NCBI RefSeq assembly: GCF_019145355.1
Contig: NZ_JAHSTY010000002.1
Location: forward strand, 1,736,001-1,800,000
Reading direction: 5' to 3'
Length of the DNA: 64,000 nucleotides
DNA from: Pseudomonas azadiae
GTDB lineage: Bacteria > Pseudomonadota > Gammaproteobacteria > Pseudomonadales > Pseudomonadaceae
Position numbers and translations under genes: made by a program. A model generated the notes under the pieces. That model was not told the DNA's origin and did not search any database. It saw nothing but the letters and a program-made list of their open reading frames with translations. Positions 26,201 through 33,739 of the stretch are shown here, one piece after another (positions within the stretch are counted from its first letter, which is position 1; each line of letters starts with the position of its first letter).

Positions 26201-27434
26201 CACCCTGCTCAAGAGTGACAGCCTGCAAGGCTACGTCAAGATTGCCCGTGACCTGACCGGCCACAAGCGTACCCAGGAAGAACAGAGCCAGCGGTTGATG
26301 GAAACCCAGACCAACAGCCATCTCAAGGATGAATTCTTCGCGGTCATGTCCCATGAACTCAAACACCCGTTGAACCTGATCCAGCTGAACGCCGAATTGC
26401 TGCGCCGCTTGCCGGTCACCAAGGCGGCGGGCCCGGCGGTCAGGGCCGTGGACACCATCTGCGAGGCCGTGTCCAGCCAGGCACGCATCATTGATGACCT
26501 GCTGGATGTCGCCCGGGTGCGCACCGGCAAGCTCAAGTTGAAGAAACAACCGGTCGACCTGATCCGCACGCTCCAGGACATCCACAGTGTGGTGCTCGCT
26601 GACGGTCACCACCGCCAGGTGACCCTGCAAACACCGTCGGTGCCTGGCTCACTGATCGTGGACGTAGACCCGACGCGGATCGAGCAAGTGATCTGGAACC
26701 TGGTCAACAACGCACTCAAGTTCACCCCCGAAGAGGGACAAGTGCAGTTAGTGTTGAGCCGCTCGGAAAGCCACGCCCAACTGGATGTCATCGACAGTGG
26801 CGCCGGGCTCGCCGAAGACAGCCTGGAAAAGATCTTCGACTTGTTCGGCCAGGCGGAAAATCAGCATCAGACCCATCAGCGCGAAGGCCTGGGAATCGGC
26901 TTGTCGCTGGTCCGCCAGTTGGTTGAGGCTCATGGTGGATCGGTGAGTGTCTTCTCCAAGGGCCTGGGTTTTGGCTGCACCTTCTCGATCAGGTTGCCCC
27001 TCAGCGAACAGAACCACTTGCCCGACACGTGCGACGCCGAGGCCGAAAATGAACGCCTGAACGGCGTCAAGGTGCTGCTGGTGGACGATTCGTCCGAAGT
27101 GCTTGAAGTGCTGAATATGTTGCTGGAGATGGAAGGCGCCCAGATCAGCGCGTTCAGTGACCCGCTGAGCGCGCTGGAAACCGCCCGTGAAACCCACTAC
27201 GACCTGATTATTTCAGACATTGGCATGCCCAAGATGAATGGCCATGAGCTGATGCAGAAGCTGCGCAAGATCAGCCATCTGCGCCAGGTCCCGGCCATCG
27301 CGTTGACCGGTTACGGTGCCAGCAGTGACCAGAAGAAGACCGCTGACTCGGGCTTCGACAGCCACGTCAGCAAACCCGTGACCCACGACTCGCTGATCAA
27401 CCTGATCGAAACGCTACGTCAGTCACGGCGTTAG
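23292..27434 (+). CDS. CheB-CheR-PAS hybrid histidine kinase with receiver
   Basis: A 1380-residue cytoplasmic multidomain protein. A CheB methylesterase domain (about 22-205) has VGIGASAGGL with nucleophile S32, LHLSPEHQS and SGTGSDGAVGL. A CheR methyltransferase domain (about 225-480) has WSAGCSTGEEAYSLAML, ATDIDERAISHG and IVCRNLLIYLD. A long coiled coil rich in EELKASNEEMQAVNEEL-type heptads follows, then two PAS domains, a HisKA/HATPase core with H1021 in MSHELKHPL and a receiver with D1309 in LIISDIGMPKMNG. It lacks the CheB receiver. Such proteins probably link methylation-type chemistry to kinase output; no MCP is adjacent. The ATG at 23292 lies behind AAGGTTGG. It converges on the DUF421 gene with a gap of 7 bases. 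Confidence 0.92.
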   Translation: MKSAPLRSPNVPQRKDLTPSTLTFPVVGIGASAGGLQAVKAFFEHMPKDCGMAFVVVLHLSPEHQSVADKIIQESTGLPVTQVNDTTPIEKNRVYVISPAQRLTMNDGYLGVSPSSRAGGTHIAIDLFFRDLADTHKERAFCLILSGTGSDGAVGLSRIKEQGGITLVQAPEDAEFDGMPLAAIETQMVDLVLPVVEMPQKLLELWRNAQSIILPNANDPEIHTTPPVTERDAAVAEQLLLDILIQLRASTGHDFKHYKRATVLRRIERRLQVTAQPDLAAYYTYLQGHPEETKALLGDMLIGVTNFFRDREAFEALERDVIPNLVKSLEDTVPHREEVRIWSAGCSTGEEAYSLAMLVAEQLALDASSAKMQVFATDIDERAISHGRSGVYSEAIITDVPPSRLRQYFSKEKNQHYRVRKEIRERVLFAKHSLLADPPFSQIDLIVCRNLLIYLDREVQREILQLFHFALRPGGYLFLGSSESADGCQDLFVPVDKRNRIFRVRAGSSAVRRAPTMPRGGYIRANTPVAAAEIKAPTKRSFADMHLRALEKAAPPSVIVDIHADILHMSEGAGRFLRYVAGEITHNLLALVHPDLRLDIRTTLFQVQQSNIPVTSRKVRIQRDQGTYLVDITARPYRDDATESDYVLVMFQETEVDPEQSDAASVSHAENAIMSNLERELQRTKLHLQDTIEQAEVSSEELKASNEEMQAVNEELRSATEELETSKEELQSINEELLTVNYELKTKVEETDKVNDYLTNLIASTDIATVFVDRNMRIRWFTPRATDIFSMLPVDTGRSLMDITHRLDYPEMTDDATTVFESLSMIEREISSKDSRWYIARLLPYRSSEDHIDGTVLTFIDITKRRLAEEELRLGEERMRLVAESTHDFAIIILDDHGAITDWNTGAELIFGYTKDEVLGAYYDLIFSPEDRAAGVPETELRAAREHGRGEDERWHVHKNGSRFYCSGEVTLLKSDSLQGYVKIARDLTGHKRTQEEQSQRLMETQTNSHLKDEFFAVMSHELKHPLNLIQLNAELLRRLPVTKAAGPAVRAVDTICEAVSSQARIIDDLLDVARVRTGKLKLKKQPVDLIRTLQDIHSVVLADGHHRQVTLQTPSVPGSLIVDVDPTRIEQVIWNLVNNALKFTPEEGQVQLVLSRSESHAQLDVIDSGAGLAEDSLEKIFDLFGQAENQHQTHQREGLGIGLSLVRQLVEAHGGSVSVFSKGLGFGCTFSIRLPLSEQNHLPDTCDAEAENERLNGVKVLLVDDSSEVLEVLNMLLEMEGAQISAFSDPLSALETARETHYDLIISDIGMPKMNGHELMQKLRKISHLRQVPAIALTGYGASSDQKKTADSGFDSHVSKPVTHDSLINLIETLRQSRR

Positions 27435-27441
27435 GCGGGGC

Positions 27442-27885
27442 TTATGGATAAGGGATAACGGAGATCTTCCCGTTGCGCTCAAGGATCGCGAACTGGATCT
27501 GATCGATCTGGACGATCCCTTGAGCGGAGCGGGCCGCTTCGAGAATATCGCTTTCATCCATCCGTGCGCGCTTGAGGCGTTCATGCAGGACCTTGCCATG
27601 TTCGACGACGATGGTCGGCCCGCCATCCAGCACCCGGGAAAACCAGCGCGAGCGCAGTTTGAGCAGTGAGAAGCCAATATCGATGGCGATCAGTGTGATG
27701 ATGACCAGCACGGCATTGGTCAACGAAAAATCATCGCCCAACAGCGCCTGTTGCGTGGCTTCACCGATCACCATCAACAGCACCAGGTCGAAGGTGGTGA
27801 GTTCCGCCAGGGAGCGCCTGCCGGCGATCTTGAACAACACCAAAAGCACCAGGTAAATGGCCGCCGCGCGCAATACAGAGTCCAT
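27442..27885 (-). CDS. DUF421 (YetF-like) membrane protein
   Basis: A 147-residue protein with three N-terminal membrane helices (AAAIYLVLLVLFKIAGRRSL, TTFDLVLLMVIGEATQQALL, ALLVIITLIAIDIGFSLL-like) and a soluble C-terminal domain, GPTIVVEHGKVLHERLKRAR then MDESDILEAARSAQGI, that is the diagnostic YetF/DUF421 fold. YetF proteins are stress-associated; the exact role is unknown. The ATG is at 27885, 12 bases after the stop of the upstream membrane protein gene, behind a GGGGTAAG. Confidence 0.9.
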   Translation of the reverse strand: MDSVLRAAAIYLVLLVLFKIAGRRSLAELTTFDLVLLMVIGEATQQALLGDDFSLTNAVLVIITLIAIDIGFSLLKLRSRWFSRVLDGGPTIVVEHGKVLHERLKRARMDESDILEAARSAQGIVQIDQIQFAILERNGKISVIPYP

Positions 27886-27897
27886 GCTGGCTTACCC

Positions 27898-28413
27898 CTA
27901 GGGATAAATGAATTGTGAAAGACGCACGGACGCGCCCGTCGCGAGCGCAACCTGGGTGTCGAAGCGACCGACGCCGTCGCTGCGCAAGGTCAGGTGCAAC
28001 ACCGCTTTGCCATCATCGTCGCTCAGCAACCACAGCCTCACGCCCTCGCCTGCGGTACTGGCCTTTAGGGGTTGCGGCTGCAGCATTTCAATATTGAAGC
28101 CCTGCAACAACTCGCCGCTGATTGCCACCTCAAGCGGCTCGCGGGCCTTGCCCTGCAGATGGATCACCAGTGCGTCCGAGGAGCCGTTGCGCAGGAAGCG
28201 TTGGTGCTCGACACGCACCGTCCCGTCGGCGCTGCGCACCTGGGTGGTGCTCAGCGGCCCTTTGGAGAACAGCCCGGCCAAGGTGAGCCCCATGATGACC
28301 ACCATGGCGTACCAACCGAACCGTTCGAAGCGCCAGACCTTGCGTTGCAAGGTCATGTCCTCATTGATCGGATAGCGGCGGCTGTGCAGGTCTTCGTGCG
28401 CCGGCGGCTTCAT
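27898..28413 (-). CDS. Hypothetical single-pass membrane protein
   Basis: A 171-residue protein with a cytoplasmic N-terminus (about 33 residues), one membrane helix, YAMVVIMGLTLAGLFSKG, and a periplasmic beta-rich domain (VRVEHQRFLRNGSSDALVIH, PLEVAISGELLQGFNIEML, GVRLWLLSDDDGKAVLHLTL). The layout is reminiscent of FixH-type or accessory membrane proteins, but I see no firm match. It forms a unit with the DUF421 gene downstream and the PLDc_N gene upstream (gap of 5 bases). Confidence 0.65.
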   Translation of the reverse strand: MKPPAHEDLHSRRYPINEDMTLQRKVWRFERFGWYAMVVIMGLTLAGLFSKGPLSTTQVRSADGTVRVEHQRFLRNGSSDALVIHLQGKAREPLEVAISGELLQGFNIEMLQPQPLKASTAGEGVRLWLLSDDDGKAVLHLTLRSDGVGRFDTQVALATGASVRLSQFIYP

Positions 28414-28418
28414 CGTGT

Positions 28419-28640
28419 TCAGCCTTTGCTATGTTCCGCCGACGACGGGCCTTTGGTCACGCCACGCGGGCCCGCGATGCCCCAGGCGGCCGCCCCCACA
28501 AACGGCAACAGCACCACCAGGGCGGTCCAGCCTGCCTTGCTGCCCGATGAGTTTTCGCTTCGCCACAGACTATTGAGCACCCACAGATCGAGCAACACCG
28601 CAATGACTGCCAGGAAAATCCAGAGATAAGTGAATTGCAT
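28419..28640 (-). CDS. PLDc_N domain small membrane protein
   Basis: A 73-residue protein with two membrane helices (YLWIFLAVIAVLLDLWVL, WTALVVLLPFVGAAAWGI) separated by a short polar loop, RSENSSGSKAGW. This is the pattern of the cardiolipin-synthase N-terminal (PLDc_N) domain as a stand-alone protein. The ATG at 28640 lies behind AGGAGGTGCATC, a strong site. It is the first gene of a three-gene minus-strand unit and divergent from the KGG gene at 28952. Confidence 0.8.
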   Translation of the reverse strand: MQFTYLWIFLAVIAVLLDLWVLNSLWRSENSSGSKAGWTALVVLLPFVGAAAWGIAGPRGVTKGPSSAEHSKG

Positions 28641-28722
28641 GATGCACCTCCTGTTTGTGTCTATTTAGGTCCGGAGCGTGCGGCAGGGGTTCATTATTTT
28701 TCCGTTGCCGGAACACGCGCCC

Positions 28723-28900
28723 CACTAAGCGAAGCGGCCGCAGTGCTATCACTTCACTATTAAATAGTTATACGAAGCGGCCGCTTCCTGCGCACTTTGT
28801 ACAAGTTTATCCAGCATATTGACCGTTCATCGACCGTTTAAAAATCTCTCAAAACAATTTCAAATGCGCCGTTATCGGAATAAAGACCTGTTGCATAAAT
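28723..28900 (+). promoter_or_regulatory. Upstream regulatory block of third KGG gene, shared with 2473-2660
   Basis: It contains ACTAAGCGAAGCGGCCG, a second CGAAGCGGCCGC, TTTGTACAAGTTT, ACCGTTCATCGACCGTTT (28822-28839), TCTCAAAAC and TTATCGGAAT in the same order as upstream of the first KGG gene. Because the region also lies between divergent genes, it may control both directions. AlgR-like similarity is limited to CCGTTCATC. Confidence 0.5.
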
Positions 28901-28951
28901 GGGTAACGAGCGACACGACAACCAACTACTGAAAAATTGTGGAGAAAGACC

Positions 28952-29128
28952 ATGACAACCAGTAATAAAAACCCAGGTAACTTCGCCAACGATCGCGAGA
29001 AAGCCTCCGAGGCCGGCAAAAAAGGCGGCCAATCGTCCGGTGGCAACTTTGCCAATGATCGGGAAAAAGCCTCGGAAGCGGGCCGCAAAGGCGGCCAGAA
29101 CAGCCATGGCGGCGGGCGTAAGTCGTAA
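28952..29128 (+). CDS. KGG domain stress-induced protein (YciG/con-10 family)
   Basis: A 58-residue hydrophilin with the same two-unit layout as the product at 2713-2889: MTTSNKNPGNFANDREKAS, then GGNFANDREKASEAGRKGG and SHGGGRKS. It differs from that paralogue at only a handful of residues. The ATG at 28952 follows GTGGAGAAAGACC. It is probably induced by stationary phase or other stress through the shared upstream block. Confidence 0.9.
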   Translation: MTTSNKNPGNFANDREKASEAGKKGGQSSGGNFANDREKASEAGRKGGQNSHGGGRKS

Positions 29129-29190
29129 GTGATCCAAACGGGGGCAGCTTGCCTGCCCCTTCTGCTGATAAAGGGCACAGGCAACTGGAT

Positions 29191-29249
29191 TGGGGCGGCT
29201 TCGCCACCCAGCGCGGGCGGTGCGACGATTCGACAAGCCCGCTCACTAC
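29191..29249. repeat. Single REP element with internal variation
   Basis: It resembles one arm of the REP at 22944-23075 (GGCGGCTTCGCC...CAAGCCCGCTCACTAC) but carries CGGTGCGACGATTCGA in the centre in place of the short GGGG core. An open frame crosses it, but that is a by-product. Confidence 0.65.
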
Positions 29250-29316
29250 AAAAATCTGAATTATTCTTCGTTGTTAGCCTCTCTTCTTTAAACCAAAAGT
29301 CATTAAAGGAGGCGTC

Positions 29317-29553
29317 TTGAGTTACGTGGATTGGGTTCAATGGCCGGCCATGGTGGTCACGGTGATCGCGGCGTGGCTTATCGGCTCGCAACGCCCGGCA
29401 AGAAGAATGGCCGGGTTCTTCTGTTTCATATTGAGCAATATCCTGTGGGTTATCTGGGGCGCCTACGCGCAGGCGTACGCGCTGATCGTGCTACAGATAT
29501 GCCTTTGCACAATGAACCTGCGGGGATTTAAAAAGAATTTCAGGAGTCAATGA
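29317..29553 (+). CDS. Small two- or three-helix membrane protein, paralogue of 29561-29809
   Basis: A 78-residue membrane protein with the start YVDWVQWPAMVVTVIAAW, then GSQRPARRMAGFFCFILSN and LWVIWGAYAQAYALIVLQ, ending in a basic tail (RGFKKNFRSQ). The start is TTG at 29317, 5 bases from a perfect AAAGGAGG. It is clearly homologous to the convergent gene directly downstream, 7 bases away. The W-G-x-x-A-x-A-x-x-L-I pattern distantly recalls PnuC-like carriers, but the protein is too short to assign. Confidence 0.75.
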   Translation: MSYVDWVQWPAMVVTVIAAWLIGSQRPARRMAGFFCFILSNILWVIWGAYAQAYALIVLQICLCTMNLRGFKKNFRSQ

Positions 29554-29560
29554 CCGCGAC

Positions 29561-29809
29561 TTACTCGCAAGTCTGCTGATTGCGCTGGTTCTTTCTGAAG
29601 CCCCTGGCGTTCATACCCAGCAAAATACACTCCAGCGCAATCAGGCCAAACGCATTGGCGTGCCAGCCCCACAGCACCCATAACAGGTTGCTCAGGATGA
29701 AGCCCCAAAAGGCAATCATGCGTCGCCGAGGCCGTTGAGAGCCGATAAACCACGCCGAGATGACGGTCACAACCATGGCCGGCCATTGCACCCAATCAAT
29801 GAGTTCCAA
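29561..29809 (-). CDS. Small membrane protein, convergent paralogue of 29317-29553
   Basis: An 82-residue membrane protein: LIDWVQWPAMVVTVISAWF, IGSQRPRRRMIAFWGFILSN, LLWVLWGWHANAFGLIALE, tail RGFRKNQRNQQTCE. Roughly two thirds of its residues match the convergent paralogue. The start is TTG at 29809, with only a poor ribosome site of its own (GGGTGACGC). A 23-codon open frame with a strong site overlaps it, so its translation may be coupled. Confidence 0.75.
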   Translation of the reverse strand: MELIDWVQWPAMVVTVISAWFIGSQRPRRRMIAFWGFILSNLLWVLWGWHANAFGLIALECILLGMNARGFRKNQRNQQTCE

Positions 29810-29867
29810 GCGTCACCCGGTTCAGCATGTTTTGGTTGGTTTGGGCAACTACCACAACCTCTGTCAT
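29796..29867 (-). CDS. Possible leader peptide upstream of small membrane protein
   Basis: ATG at 29867 follows GTAGAGGAGACATCG, an excellent ribosome site, and opens a 23-codon frame, MTEVVVVAQTNQNMLNRVT then LGTH, ending in TGA at 29796-29798. Its last codons overlap the TTG start of the membrane protein gene at 29809 in another frame. It could couple translation or act as a regulatory leader; a frame slip joining the two is also possible. Confidence 0.4.
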   Translation of the reverse strand: MTEVVVVAQTNQNMLNRVTLGTH

Positions 29868-30045
29868 CGATGTCTCCTCTACTGGCCAAGTATCTTCAGC
29901 AATCGACAGTACCTTGGGGCAGAAGGTTTAAAGTATCTGGATGGGCGTCGTGCTTGTGCAAACGGCGCCGTGCAATCAAATAGAACTCGCTTCGGCTAAT
30001 GGCACTCGGATAAGAAGGTTCCGAGTACAGCAAAGGATCGAGCCC

Positions 30046-33000
30046 ATGCAGAACCTCAAGATCGCTACATTCAACGTCAACGGCATAGGGGCGCGACTGC
30101 CGAACCTTCTGCGATGGCTTGAGAAAGAACGCCCCGACATTGTGTGCTTGCAGGAACTGAAGGCCCAGGACAAAGCCTTCCCTGCCAAGGATATCGAAGC
30201 AGCCGGTTATGGTTGCCTGCACCATGGCCAAGCGTCGTGGAACGGCGTGGCCATCCTTGCTCGCGACGCCGAACCGCTGTTGATTCACAAGGGTTTGCCT
30301 GGCGCGCAAGACGATACGCAGTCCCGCTACCTGGAAGCGGCGGCCCACGGCGTGGTGGTCGGCTGCCTGTACCTGCCCAACGGAAACCCGCAGCCGGGGC
30401 CCAAGTTCGATTACAAGCTCAAGTGGTTCGAGCACCTGATCGCCCATGCCCAAACGCTGCAAGCCAGCGAACACCCGGTTGTGCTGGCCGGCGATTACAA
30501 CGTGGTGCCGACTGACGCCGACATCTACAACACCCGCTCATGGCTCAAGGACGCCCTGCTTCAGCCGCAAAGCCGGGAATGCTTCCAAAGGCTGCTGGAC
30601 CAGGGATGGATCGATTCGGTGAGGCACCTGTATCCGGACGAACGCGTGTACACCTTCTGGGATTATTTCCGTCAGCACTGGCAGAAGAATTCCGGTTTGC
30701 GCATCGATCATCTGCTGCTGAACCCGGTGCTTGCCCCTTATCTGAAAAACGCCGGTGTAGACGCGTGGGTACGCGGCGAGGAGCATGCCAGTGATCACGC
30801 GCCGACCTGGATCGAGATCTCATCACGCAAATCCAGCGCCAAAAAAGCCCCGAAGCGCAACCCAGCCGACACGCAAGCCACCGACGCCCTTGATGAATAC
30901 AACCGCAAGCGTGATTTCGATGCGACCTCGGAGCCCTCGGGCGCTGCGAAGCCGCGCAAGCCAACCAGGAAAAAAGCCGACGAGCCCGCTGCGCTGCAAT
31001 TCTGCATCCAGAAACACGACGCTTCGCGCCTGCATTACGACTTTCGCCTGGAGCTCGACGGCACGCTGAAAAGCTGGGCCGTGCCCAAGGGCCCGTCACT
31101 GGACCCCAAGTCCAAGCGCCTGGCCGTGCACGTCGAAGACCACCCGCTGGACTACGCAACGTTTGAAGGCACGATACCGCAGGGGCATTACGGCGCCGGC
31201 GACGTCATCGTCTGGGACCGCGGTATCTGGAAGCCCTTGTCTGATCCCGCCGAGGCTTACGCGAAAGGCCGGTTGAAATTCGAATTGCAGGGCGAGAAGC
31301 TCGGTGGCGTGTGGAACTTGGTCAAGACGCACATGCCCGGCAAGCAGGAGCAATGGTTTCTGATCAAACACCAGGACGAATTCGCGCGGCCGGAAAGCGA
31401 TTACGACATCGTCAAGGCTGAACCCCACAGCGCGCTGAGTGACCGCACCCTCGTGCAGAAGAAGCGCTCGGGGAAAGCCGCCGAACCCAAGCCCGTCAAG
31501 AAGAAGCCCGCCGCGCGCGCAGAACCGGCACCCACGCAATTGATCAATGCCCAGCCGGCCGAGCTGCCCGAGCAGCTCAAGCCTGAACTGGCCACGCTGG
31601 TGGACTCCGCACCCGACGGTGACTGGCGTTACGAGGTCAAGTTTGATGGCTACCGCATCATGGCCCGTGTGGATCAAGGCAAGGTGCAGCTGTTCACCCG
31701 CAATGGCCATGATTGGACGCACAAGCTGCCACGCCAGGCCGAGGCGATTGCCAGCCTCGCCCTGGAGTCCGCCTGGCTCGATGGCGAGGTGGTCGTGGCC
31801 AATGAGCGAGGCGTGCCGGACTTCCAGGCCCTGCAGAATGCTTTCGAGCTTGGCCGCAGTGCCAGCATCGTCTACTACCTGTTCGACATGCCTTTTCTCA
31901 ATGGCATGGACCTGCGCGAAGTGCCGGTCGAGCAACGTCGCGCAGCCTTGTCCAAGGTGTTGGAGCGCAGTGAGGACGAGGTACTGCGCTATTCGGACGA
32001 CTTCGCCGAAACACCCGATGCGCTGCTCAACAGCGCGTGCCAGATGCAGATGGAAGGCCTGATCGGCAAGCGCGTGGGCAGCCCCTATGTTTCCCGGCGC
32101 AGCGGCGACTGGATCAAACTCAAATGTAAGCGCCGCCAGGAGTTTGTCATCGTCGGCTACACCGAGCCAAAGGGCTCGCGCAGTAAGTTCGGCGCACTGC
32201 TGCTGGGCCTGCACGATGCCGACAGCAACGCACTCAAATACGCGGGCAAGGTTGGCACCGGGTTCAACCAGGTCACACTGAGCACGATCTACGAACAGCT
32301 CACGCCCCTGGAAACCAAGAAGCCTGCGGTGGTCAACCCGCCGACGGGTTTTGAGGCCAAGGACGTGCACTGGCTCAAACCGTCGCTTCTGGCTGAAGTC
32401 GCCTTTGCCGAAATCACCCAGGACGGCTCGGTAAGACATGCTGTGTTCCAAGGCCTGCGTAACGACAAACCGGCCAAGGCCATCACCGAAGAGCGCCCTG
32501 CCCCGGCCCCCAAGGACGAGAAAAAATCCCCGCGCAAACAACCGACTGCGGCCAAAGCCAAGCGCAAAGCGGGCGACGATGGCTCAACCAAAGTCCGGCT
32601 CACCCATCCCCAACGGGTGATCGACGCCAGCAGCAGCTCGACCAAGCGTGACTTGGCGGACTACTACATCGGCGTCTCCGAGTGGCTGCTGCCGCAGTTG
32701 CTCAACCGCCCGGTCGCCCTGGTGCGCGCGCCAGACGGTATCGGCGGCGAACTGTTCTTTCAGAAAAACGCCGAGCGCCTGGCGATCCCCGGCATCGAGA
32801 TGATCGGCAAGGAAGCCACGGGCCATCCGGTGATGTTGATCAATAACATCGAGGCCCTGCTGGGCGCGGTGCAGATGAGCACCATCGAGCTGCATACCTG
32901 GAACGCGGTGTCCAAGGACCTGCAGCGTCCCGATCGCTTCATTCTCGACCTCGACCCCGACCCAGCGCTGCCGTGGAAAAGCATGGTGGAGGCCACCGAA

Positions 33001-33462
33001 TTGACCCTGACGGTACTGGACGAGCTGGGCCTCAAATCGTTCCTGAAGACCAGCGGCGGCAAAGGCATTCACATCGTCGTACCCCTGACCCCGAAAGCCG
33101 ACTGGGACGCGGTAAAAAGCTTCAGCCACGCGATTGTCAAACATATCGCCACGCTACTGCCGGACCGATTCTCGGCGGTTTCCGGGCCGAAGAACCGAGT
33201 GGGACGGATCTTCATCGATTACTTACGCAACGGCCTGGGCGCGACCACGATCTGCGCCTATGCCGCACGCAGTCGCGAGGGGCTGCCGGTGTCGGTACCG
33301 ATCTTTCGCGACGAACTCAAAGACATCAAGGGCGCCAACGTCTGGAACATCCGCAACCTCCATGAACGGCTGGGCGAACTGGACGTGGATCCGTGGGCGG
33401 ATCTGCCTGGAACCAAGCAAACCATCACGGCCCAAATGCGTAAACGCATCGGCCTCAAGTAG
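30046..33462 (+). CDS. ligD: Exonuclease III-DNA ligase D fusion
   Basis: One uninterrupted frame of 1138 codons. Residues 1-260 are a complete exonuclease III/AP endonuclease: TFNVNGIGARL, E37 in VCLQELKAQD, GDYNVVPTDAD and SDHAPTW. A basic linker (RKSSAKKAPKRNPADTQ) leads to the usual LigD opening, DEYNRKRDFDATSEPSGAA. The phosphoesterase module has KHDASRLHYDFRLEL (H330 within it) and the later histidine in VHVEDHPLDY. The ATP-dependent ligase module has K532 in VKFDGYR, and the archaeo-eukaryotic primase-type polymerase module has DLDPDP (D968) and SGGKGIHIVVPL. LigD repairs double-strand breaks with Ku; no Ku gene is in the window. The ATG at 30046 follows AAAGGA. No start codon exists near the LigD beginning, so a true fusion is expected. 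Confidence 0.93.
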   Translation: MQNLKIATFNVNGIGARLPNLLRWLEKERPDIVCLQELKAQDKAFPAKDIEAAGYGCLHHGQASWNGVAILARDAEPLLIHKGLPGAQDDTQSRYLEAAAHGVVVGCLYLPNGNPQPGPKFDYKLKWFEHLIAHAQTLQASEHPVVLAGDYNVVPTDADIYNTRSWLKDALLQPQSRECFQRLLDQGWIDSVRHLYPDERVYTFWDYFRQHWQKNSGLRIDHLLLNPVLAPYLKNAGVDAWVRGEEHASDHAPTWIEISSRKSSAKKAPKRNPADTQATDALDEYNRKRDFDATSEPSGAAKPRKPTRKKADEPAALQFCIQKHDASRLHYDFRLELDGTLKSWAVPKGPSLDPKSKRLAVHVEDHPLDYATFEGTIPQGHYGAGDVIVWDRGIWKPLSDPAEAYAKGRLKFELQGEKLGGVWNLVKTHMPGKQEQWFLIKHQDEFARPESDYDIVKAEPHSALSDRTLVQKKRSGKAAEPKPVKKKPAARAEPAPTQLINAQPAELPEQLKPELATLVDSAPDGDWRYEVKFDGYRIMARVDQGKVQLFTRNGHDWTHKLPRQAEAIASLALESAWLDGEVVVANERGVPDFQALQNAFELGRSASIVYYLFDMPFLNGMDLREVPVEQRRAALSKVLERSEDEVLRYSDDFAETPDALLNSACQMQMEGLIGKRVGSPYVSRRSGDWIKLKCKRRQEFVIVGYTEPKGSRSKFGALLLGLHDADSNALKYAGKVGTGFNQVTLSTIYEQLTPLETKKPAVVNPPTGFEAKDVHWLKPSLLAEVAFAEITQDGSVRHAVFQGLRNDKPAKAITEERPAPAPKDEKKSPRKQPTAAKAKRKAGDDGSTKVRLTHPQRVIDASSSSTKRDLADYYIGVSEWLLPQLLNRPVALVRAPDGIGGELFFQKNAERLAIPGIEMIGKEATGHPVMLINNIEALLGAVQMSTIELHTWNAVSKDLQRPDRFILDLDPDPALPWKSMVEATELTLTVLDELGLKSFLKTSGGKGIHIVVPLTPKADWDAVKSFSHAIVKHIATLLPDRFSAVSGPKNRVGRIFIDYLRNGLGATTICAYAARSREGLPVSVPIFRDELKDIKGANVWNIRNLHERLGELDVDPWADLPGTKQTITAQMRKRIGLK

Positions 33463-33483
33463 CACCACTGCAGGAGAAATGAA

Positions 33484-33708
33484 ATGGATGACTTCCACAT
33501 CACGCCGACTGAAAACGGTTGGGCATTGAAGAAGCAAGGCGCGGAACGCGCGTCGAAAACGGCGACCACCAAGGCCGAAATCATCAAGTTGGCCAGTGAG
33601 TTTCTTGACGGCAAGACCGCCTCGTTGAAGATCCACAAGGAAGACGGTTCGATCCAGGAAGAACGCACCTACCCTCGAAGCGCCGATCCCCGCAGAACCA
33701 AGGGCTAG
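33484..33708 (+). CDS. DUF2188 domain protein
   Basis: A 74-residue protein matching the DUF2188 pattern: HITPTENGWALKKQGAERAS, then K-A-E-I-I-K-x-A and LKIHKEDGSIQEERTYP. These proteins are common beside ligD or stress genes and have no known activity. The ATG at 33484 follows CAGGAGAAATGAA, 21 bases after the ligase D stop, so co-transcription is likely. Confidence 0.88.
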   Translation: MDDFHITPTENGWALKKQGAERASKTATTKAEIIKLASEFLDGKTASLKIHKEDGSIQEERTYPRSADPRRTKG

Positions 33709-33739
33709 CGGCGAACGCATTAGTGGATAGCGGGCTTGT

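Noticed and set aside
29129..29320. A 63-codon open frame after the third KGG gene
   Set aside because: It runs through a REP element, starts with a non-ATG codon and has no ribosome site or conserved content.
29824..29928. A 34-codon plus-strand frame starting at ATG 29824
   Set aside because: No ribosome site, and the opposite strand carries a better-supported leader frame in the same place.
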